A program made the translations under genes and the position numbers. A DNA stretch of 64,000 bases from Spirochaetia bacterium (GTDB lineage Bacteria > Spirochaetota > Spirochaetia > DAHUYW01): positions 29,606 to 93,605 of the forward strand of contig JASHNV010000058.1 in NCBI GenBank assembly GCA_030041455.1, in the 5' to 3' direction. Shown in pieces: positions 59,113-64,000 of the stretch (positions are counted from its first letter, which is position 1; each line of letters begins with the position of its first letter). The notes under the pieces were generated by a model, which had not been told where the DNA came from, ran no database searches, and saw only the letters and a list, made by a program, of their open reading frames with translations.

Positions 59113-60699
59113 ATGGGGAAAGAAGGCGAAGGGAGCCCCTTTGAGGGTCGGAGCTTGACGGTCGTGAACGACTTCTCGATCGACGAGCAGCTCTACCTCT
59201 ACGAGCAGACTCGCGAGCTCAAACGGGCGCTCGGCGCGGGGGAGGACGTCGGACGCTTCGCGATCAACGAGCCGAGCATGGGGCTCTATCTCATTTTTCT
59301 CGAGGACAGCACCCGCACGAAGGAGTCCTTCCGAAACGCGGCGCTTTTCCACGGGGTGAAGGTGAACGACTTCAACGTCGCGGGGTCGTCGTTCAACAAG
59401 ATGGAGAGCGTCACCGACACGATCAAGATGCTCACCGGCTACAGCGAGCGCTCGGTCTTCGTCGTGCGGAGCAAGCTCGAGGGGACCTGCCGGTGGCTCG
59501 ACGACGCGATCGGCGCCTACGCGGCCAGGATCGGGAGGAAAGCGCCTTCATTCATCAACGCGGGCGACGGAAAGCACGAGCATCCGACCCAGGAGTTCCT
59601 CGACGAGTTCAGCTTCCTCGAGCAAAAGCGCTGGGATCGGAGCGCGATTCACCTCGCGCTCGTGGGAGACCTCGCCCACGGCCGAACCGTGCACTCGAAG
59701 GCGGACGGGCTGCGGATCTTCAAGAGCGTCCGCGTCGACCTCGTCGCGCCGCGCGAGCTCGCCCTTCCGGCGCATTACGCGGAGCGCATGGCGCACAACG
59801 GCTTCGGCGTGCGCCAGTTCGACTCGATCGAGGACTACGTCTCCCAGGGCGATCTTGCCGACGTCTGGTACTTCACGCGCCTGCAGCTTGAGCGGATGGG
59901 GGAGGAGGTGCTCGAGAAAGCGCCGCTCCTTCGCCGGGCGGTGACGTTCAGACGGGAGTTCCTCGACAAGCTCGGGCCCGAGACGCGGTTCTACCACCCG
60001 CTCCCGCGCCACCGCGAGGCGCCTGAAATTCCGTCCTTCCTCGACGATCTCCCTTTGAACGCGTGGGATTTTCAGTCGATCAACGGCTACTACACCCGGA
60101 TCGTCGAGATCGCGATGCTCCAGGGAAAGCTCGGCGCGGACTTCTCAGGAGAGCCGAAGCGGCAGCCGGTCTACACCGACGACTTCGTCGAGGAGGTCGA
60201 GGTCAGGCAGACCAAGGCGCACGACTACAAGGTCGGCATCAAACCGGTTGAAAACGGCATCGTGATCGACCACATCGGACGGGGGGAAAACATCGCCCGG
60301 ACCTGGGATCACATCGATAAGGTCCGTAGGATCATGAAGCTCAACTACCGGAGCTCGCACGGGGTGTACCATTCGAGCAGCGACAGCATGTACAAGGGGA
60401 TCGTCTCGTTGCCGGACATCCTCTCCTTCGACGAGCGGCAGATCAAGATGCTCGCGGCAGTGGCGCCCGGCTGCACCCTCAACATGATCGCCGGGAGCCG
60501 CGTCCGCAAGAAGTACCGCCTCCACATGCCCCCGCGGATCTACAATCTCAGCGTCATCTCCTGCAAGAACGACGCCTGCATCTCCAATCCGCGGCACTTC
60601 GAGCAGGTGAGGCAGGAGTTCTACCGGGCGGAAAAGTCGTCGTTCGTCTGCCGCTACTGCGAGCGACCGCACGATTTCGGCGAGATCTGGGATCTGTAG
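59113..60699 (+). CDS. pyrBI: Aspartate carbamoyltransferase, fused catalytic and regulatory chains (PyrB-PyrI)
   Basis: A 528-residue fusion. Residues 1-345 are PyrB, which condenses carbamoyl phosphate with aspartate in pyrimidine synthesis: carbamoyl-phosphate loop EDSTRTKESFRNAA, the 80s-loop line NKMESVTDTIKM, HPTQEFLDEF and FYHPLPRHREAPEIP. Residues about 365-528 are PyrI: KVGIKPVENGIVIDHIGRG is the nucleotide effector domain, and the zinc site has cysteines in SCKNDACISNP and FVCRYCERPHDF. Such one-chain forms are known from Thermotoga and some spirochaetes, where UTP or CTP control survives fusion. Start at ATG 59113 with GGGAG six bases upstream. No other pyr gene is nearby. Confidence 0.93.
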   Translation: MGKEGEGSPFEGRSLTVVNDFSIDEQLYLYEQTRELKRALGAGEDVGRFAINEPSMGLYLIFLEDSTRTKESFRNAALFHGVKVNDFNVAGSSFNKMESVTDTIKMLTGYSERSVFVVRSKLEGTCRWLDDAIGAYAARIGRKAPSFINAGDGKHEHPTQEFLDEFSFLEQKRWDRSAIHLALVGDLAHGRTVHSKADGLRIFKSVRVDLVAPRELALPAHYAERMAHNGFGVRQFDSIEDYVSQGDLADVWYFTRLQLERMGEEVLEKAPLLRRAVTFRREFLDKLGPETRFYHPLPRHREAPEIPSFLDDLPLNAWDFQSINGYYTRIVEIAMLQGKLGADFSGEPKRQPVYTDDFVEEVEVRQTKAHDYKVGIKPVENGIVIDHIGRGENIARTWDHIDKVRRIMKLNYRSSHGVYHSSSDSMYKGIVSLPDILSFDERQIKMLAAVAPGCTLNMIAGSRVRKKYRLHMPPRIYNLSVISCKNDACISNPRHFEQVRQEFYRAEKSSFVCRYCERPHDFGEIWDL

Positions 60700-60734
60700 G
60701 AGAGGTCCGAAAAAAGGACGCCCGTTCCGGCGCT

Positions 60735-61106
60735 TTAGCCCACGTGTTTCGCGTAGTCGGCTTCCGAGAGCAGGCCGTCGAGCTCGGCGGGGTTGTCCAC
60801 GCTCATCGAGAAGATCCACCCCTCGCCGAGCGGATCGGCGTTGATGGTCTTCGCCTTCCCCTCCTCGAGCAGCGCCGAGTTGACTTCGAGCACGGTTCCG
60901 TTCGCCGGCGCGTAGATGTCGCTCGTCGACTTCAGCGAATCCATCGATCCGACCGGCTCGCCCTTGACGAGCTTCGTGCCGGCGGGAGGCGGCTCAAGGT
61001 AGACGATCTCGCCGAGCTCCTTCTGCGCGTATGCGGAGAGCCCGACGCGGTAGCCGGCGCCTTCTTTGCGAATCCACAGATGGTCCTTCGTGTACACTAC
61101 GCTCAT
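60735..61106 (-). CDS. gcvH: Glycine cleavage system H protein
   Basis: A 123-residue lipoyl carrier. It begins VVYTKDHLWIRKEGAGYRVG (the TxxHxW start of GcvH), and the lipoylated lysine lies in MDSLKSTSDIYAPANG, where the usual ESVKAASDIYAP is slightly changed (MDSLKSTS). It should carry the aminomethyl group between GcvP, GcvT and GcvL, or serve in lipoate relay. No gcvP, gcvT or lipoate gene is nearby. The ATG has GGGAGG five bases upstream. It lies 29 bases after the PBP1A stop on the same strand and converges with pyrBI. Confidence 0.93.
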   Translation of the reverse strand: MSVVYTKDHLWIRKEGAGYRVGLSAYAQKELGEIVYLEPPPAGTKLVKGEPVGSMDSLKSTSDIYAPANGTVLEVNSALLEEGKAKTINADPLGEGWIFSMSVDNPAELDGLLSEADYAKHVG

Positions 61107-61135
61107 GCGATCCTCCCTTGGTGCGCTGCGTCGCG

Positions 61136-63700
61136 CTAATCGAGGAGCGGATTGTCGGCCGCGCTCGGCTGCCTGCGGGGCGCCGGAGTCGCGGCGGGCT
61201 CGCCCTGCCCGCCGCCGTTGTCCTGACCGACGGTCTGGCCCGTGCCGAGGAGGCTCTCCTCGGAGCCTTCAGGCGGCGGCGGCAAGTTCTGGTCGGGGGA
61301 AGCTCCGCCGGAGTCCGGAGCGGCCTGGATCGCCTCGGCGTTCTGCAGCTTCTGGAGAATCTCGTCGTCTCGCGCCTCGCGGAACGAATCGACGTTGTCG
61401 AAGCGGTGCGGCTCCGTTCCCGCAATGAAAATCTCCTCGTGGGTTCCCGTGGATTCCGCCGTGGGAAGCAGCCCGGAGGTGTTGTCGACCCGCTCCTCGA
61501 CGAGCCCCGAGGTCGGCCTCGTGAAATCGATTCTCGGGAGGCCGCGGTCGATGTCCTTCATGTAACGGGCCCACACCGGCCCGGCGGCCGTCGCCCCGGT
61601 GAGGCTCAGGCCGAGGGACCCGCCCCTGCGGTCGAAGCCGAACCAGACGGCGGTGGTGTAGTAGGGCGAGAAACCGATCGTCCACGCGTCCGACCAGTTC
61701 TGCGTCGTTCCGGTCTTCCCGGCCATCGGCATCCCGTCGAATCCGCCGACCCTCCACTTCGCCCACGTCAGCGTCCCGTCGTTGACGACGCCCTCGAGGA
61801 GCGAGATCATGACGTAGGCCACTTGGGGGGAGAGAATCTGCGCGGCCGCCCCCTTTCGCTTGAGCTCCGTCATGACCTCTTTCTCCGGCTCGAGAATGAT
61901 GTTGCCGTCGCGGTCCTGAACGTACTTGATGGCGACCGGCACCACCTCCTCGCCCTGGTTCGCGAAGACCGCGTACGCCCTCGCCATGTTGATCGGCGCG
62001 AGCGGCGTGATGCCGAGCCCGAGGGGGTAGACGTGGGGGAAGACGTCGGGATCGTTCCGGTACTGCTCCATGCCGAGCAGCTTCGAGGCGCGGTCGATCG
62101 CCGCGTCGAAACCGATGCCGTCGAGAACCTGGAGGGACGGCACGTTCATCGAGTCGCCGAGCGCGTTCCTGAGGAGCACCGAGCCCTTCCACTCGCCGAG
62201 GTAGTCGTAGGGACGATAGGGCGTGCCGTCGGCATTGTAGAAGACGATCGGACCGTCGTAGATCCTCGTCGCGGCGGTGAACTTCCCCGAGGAAAGCGCG
62301 GCGGAATAGTAGAGGGGCTTGAACGCCGAGCCCGGCTGGATCTTCGCGTCCACGGCCCGGTTGAACTGCGAGGTCGTGTAGTCGCTGCCGCCGACCATCG
62401 CGAGGATCTCTCCGGTATGGTTGTCGAGCGTGATGAGCGCGCCCTCGACCTTGGTCTCTTCTTCTTTCTGGACCTTCTCGCCGTGGGCGGCGAGAGCGGC
62501 GTTTTCGACCCCTCCGAGCCCGAGCATGAGCGAGAGGGAGTCGACGACCGGGTTGATCCGCGTGAGGTAGCTCTCCATCGCTTCATGCTCGCTTCGCGTG
62601 CCGTTCGTCCGAGCCACGCCGTTCAGATCGAAGGACAGGGCGAGCAGGTTGACCACCGGGTAGTAGGTGTGGTTCACGGAGGTGAAGAGGCGCTTTGCCT
62701 GGGCCTGATAGATGTCGTTGTACCGCGCGGTCGCGTCCTTCATGAGCGAGTCGGCGGTCTCCTGGTAGTCGAGGTCGAGGGTCGTGTGGACCGTAAGCCC
62801 GTCGCGGAGGTAGCTCAGCTTTCCGAAAAGGTCCTCCTCTAGGGTTTGACGGACGTAGTCGGTGAAGTAGGGAGCCTTGCTGCCGTTCTCCGACGCGAGG
62901 GACGGAGTGTTCGACCGCGTATAGTCGTAGTTCGCCCAGTAGTCGTTGAAGGACTCGTCGGCGTCCGCGCGCGTTACGTAGTTCTTTTGCACCATCTCGT
63001 CGAGCACGAGACGCTGAATCGTCCTCGCCCTGTTCGGATACTTCAGCGGATAGTACCGCGCCGGGTTCGCGAGCTGGATGACGAGCATGACCGACTCGGC
63101 GAGCGTAAGATCGCGCGCGGAGTGCCCGAAGTAGAACTGGGAGGCCGCCTCCACGCCGTAGTTGTTCCGGCCGAAATACGCGGTGTTCAAGTACATCTCG
63201 AGAATCTGGTCTTTGGTGTACCTCTTCTCGAGCTGGATCGCGAACCAAAGCTCCTTGATCTTGCGGAAGATCGTCTTCTGCGACCGGTCGGCGAGGAGCG
63301 TGCCGGCGAGCTGCTGGGTGATCGTGCTTCCGCCGGAGACGTACTGACCGGTCACGATGTTCCAGGCCGCCCGGAGGGTGCCCTTCAGGCTGAAGCCGTG
63401 CTCATGGAAGAAATCCTGATCCTCGCGCGTGATGAGCGCGTAGATGAGGTACTTGGGCAGCTCGTCGAGCGGAACCGGCTCCCGCTTCTCGGCGCCGAAG
63501 AACTGGGCGATCAGCTTCCCGTTTCGATCGAGAATCTGGGTGGGAAGGAAGGTCTCGCTGTTGTCGAAGCTCCCGGACTCCTGGACGTTGTCGGTCGCGG
63601 CGATCGATATGCCGACGCCGATTCCGAGGCCGACGGCGACGAAGATGGACAACGAGAGGAGAATTTCCGTGACGAGCCGCCGTCGTTTGTAGATCGCCAT
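61136..63700 (-). CDS. Penicillin-binding protein 1A (bifunctional class A)
   Basis: An 854-residue peptidoglycan synthase. A cytoplasmic basic start and one helix (ILLSLSIFVAVGLGIGVGIS) anchor it. The GT51 glycosyltransferase domain (about 55-245) has REDQDFFHEHGFSLKG with the catalytic Glu, GGSTITQQLAGTLL and EMYLNTAYFGRNNYGVEAA. The transpeptidase domain has the active Ser in PGSAFKPLYYSA (about residue 460), SMN, and GKTGTTQNWSDAW (about 660). The C-terminal 90 residues are Pro, Gly and Gln rich and probably disordered. The ATG at 63700 has no ribosome site; a promoter ends 8 bases before it, so the message is likely leaderless. Confidence 0.95.
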   Translation of the reverse strand: MAIYKRRRLVTEILLSLSIFVAVGLGIGVGISIAATDNVQESGSFDNSETFLPTQILDRNGKLIAQFFGAEKREPVPLDELPKYLIYALITREDQDFFHEHGFSLKGTLRAAWNIVTGQYVSGGSTITQQLAGTLLADRSQKTIFRKIKELWFAIQLEKRYTKDQILEMYLNTAYFGRNNYGVEAASQFYFGHSARDLTLAESVMLVIQLANPARYYPLKYPNRARTIQRLVLDEMVQKNYVTRADADESFNDYWANYDYTRSNTPSLASENGSKAPYFTDYVRQTLEEDLFGKLSYLRDGLTVHTTLDLDYQETADSLMKDATARYNDIYQAQAKRLFTSVNHTYYPVVNLLALSFDLNGVARTNGTRSEHEAMESYLTRINPVVDSLSLMLGLGGVENAALAAHGEKVQKEEETKVEGALITLDNHTGEILAMVGGSDYTTSQFNRAVDAKIQPGSAFKPLYYSAALSSGKFTAATRIYDGPIVFYNADGTPYRPYDYLGEWKGSVLLRNALGDSMNVPSLQVLDGIGFDAAIDRASKLLGMEQYRNDPDVFPHVYPLGLGITPLAPINMARAYAVFANQGEEVVPVAIKYVQDRDGNIILEPEKEVMTELKRKGAAAQILSPQVAYVMISLLEGVVNDGTLTWAKWRVGGFDGMPMAGKTGTTQNWSDAWTIGFSPYYTTAVWFGFDRRGGSLGLSLTGATAAGPVWARYMKDIDRGLPRIDFTRPTSGLVEERVDNTSGLLPTAESTGTHEEIFIAGTEPHRFDNVDSFREARDDEILQKLQNAEAIQAAPDSGGASPDQNLPPPPEGSEESLLGTGQTVGQDNGGGQGEPAATPAPRRQPSAADNPLLD

Positions 63701-63708
63701 GTTTTTCT

Positions 63709-63737
63709 ACCGTATGGAGGGCGATTCGTTTTGTCAA
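63709..63737 (-). promoter_or_regulatory. Promoter of the PBP1A gene
   Basis: On the minus strand TTGACA (63737-63732), a 17-base spacer and TACGGT (63714-63709). The start codon is 8 bases further on, so the transcript should start at or next to the ATG. Confidence 0.6.
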
Positions 63738-63801
63738 GAATGCGCACCCGCCGCCCGCGAAACAAGACAACCGCGCCCTGCCTGCGTAACCGAATCGGCC
63801 G

Positions 63802-63830
63802 AAAAAAAGGCCGATTCTTGCGAATCGGCC
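63802..63830 (-). terminator. Rho-independent terminator of the candidate small RNA
   Basis: On the minus strand GGCCGATTC, loop GCAA, GAATCGGCC and then seven Us. A third copy of the arm (63800-63792, GGCCGATTC on the minus strand) lies just past the U tract and could form a competing hairpin with the second arm. Confidence 0.85.
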
Positions 63831-63912
63831 TACTCTTTGTGTGTCGGCACCTATATAGTAAACTGGGAGGGGAACTATTAAGATCCCGACAGCTTTATTA
63901 TCGACTCCGCAG
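63802..63912 (-). ncRNA. Candidate small RNA with C-rich anti-Shine-Dalgarno loop
   Basis: A transcription unit of about 110 bases, bounded by a consensus promoter (63919-63947) and a strong terminator, with no convincing reading frame or ribosome site. Predicted by eye: an outer stem TGTCGG with CCGACA (63891-63886 and 63847-63842), an inner stem of about five pairs (ATAGT with ACTAT) and a large loop reading UCCCCUCCCAGUUU. That loop is complementary to GGGAGGGGA, i.e. to strong Shine-Dalgarno sequences. The region is far richer in A and T than its surroundings. It lies upstream of PBP1A on the same strand, so it could instead be a leader that ends at an attenuator, but PBP1A has its own promoter after it. 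Confidence 0.6.
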
Positions 63913-63918
63913 GCCAGA

Positions 63919-63947
63919 AATTTAGTTTTCTTCGACCAAAATGTCAA
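63919..63947 (-). promoter_or_regulatory. Promoter of the candidate small RNA
   Basis: On the minus strand a perfect TTGACA (63947-63942), a 17-base spacer and TAAATT (63924-63919), in an AT-rich setting. Beyond it, 63948-64000 holds AAAAGC and GCTTTTT as a possible weak hairpin ending a gene to the right of the window. Confidence 0.65.
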
Positions 63948-64000
63948 GAAAAAGCGAAATTTTGTAGCTTTTACCTCGCTGGACTATGACGTTCTTGGTA

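Noticed and set aside
60700-60734. Terminator between pyrBI and gcvH
   Set aside because: Only a 4-bp stem (GTCC with GGAC around an A-rich loop) can be drawn, too weak to call.

Overview
This is one 64-kb stretch of a high-GC chromosome from a free-living-type bacterium, most likely an uncultured member of the Spirochaetota. The strongest taxonomic marker is a P83/100-family protein, a family essentially known from spirochaetes. Consistent with it are a fused aspartate carbamoyltransferase (PyrB-PyrI), a groES that stands apart from groEL, a small second sigma-70-type factor with a sigma-54 promoter (compare Borrelia rpoS), and several membrane or lipoproteins of spirochaete-restricted appearance. 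No phage, insertion sequence, CRISPR array, rRNA or tRNA was found. The window is core chromosome with two patches of gene decay.

Layout. 1-7.2 kb: end of a membrane protein, an ABC-2 exporter pair, and a convergent four-gene GldA/GldF/GldG/DUF4340-type ABC operon. 7.3-10.3 kb: larE-larB-larC for the nickel-pincer cofactor, with larC split by an in-frame amber codon, preceded by a wrecked TrmB-type regulator. 11.2-20.1 kb: MFS transporter, a decayed methyltransferase, purU, a CYTH protein, a DUF6765-like protein, an MBL-fold enzyme, an HTH-PTS EIIA fusion, galM and a Ycf46-like AAA protein. 20.2-27.1 kb: rnhA, htrA, uvrB, an SH3 lipoprotein, DUF445 and a diguanylate cyclase. 27.1-30.8 kb: pstB-phoU-phoB-phoR with a candidate Pho box but no pstSCA. 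31.6-36.9 kb: murG, cvpA, holB and an NtrB/NtrC-type pair. 37-40.7 kb: asd-lysC-dapF-like operon and a J-domain protein. 41.4-46.6 kb: beta-propeller lipoprotein, purine nucleoside phosphorylase, a JAMM-DinG helicase fusion and groES. 46.7-53.8 kb: SEC-C protein, sigma factor, pyruvate phosphate dikinase with a histone-H1-like tail, a MagIII-like glycosylase and a membrane protein. 54-64 kb: ABC-F ATPase, propeller-HEAT protein, P83/100, pyrBI, gcvH, penicillin-binding protein 1A, and a candidate small RNA at the right edge.

How it fits together. Envelope construction recurs (murG, PBP1A, DUF445, asd-lysC, several lipoproteins), as does signalling (two two-component systems, c-di-GMP synthesis, a sigma-54 to sigma-70 relay). 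Promoters resembling TTGACA-17-TATAAT can be read at many gene starts. Several -10 boxes sit only 6-8 bases before the start codon, which suggests leaderless transcripts. The most noteworthy items are the sigma-54-controlled sigma factor, the C-rich-loop small RNA candidate, the basic tail on PPDK, the JAMM-DinG fusion, the cysteine-less DapF homologue and the amber-split LarC.
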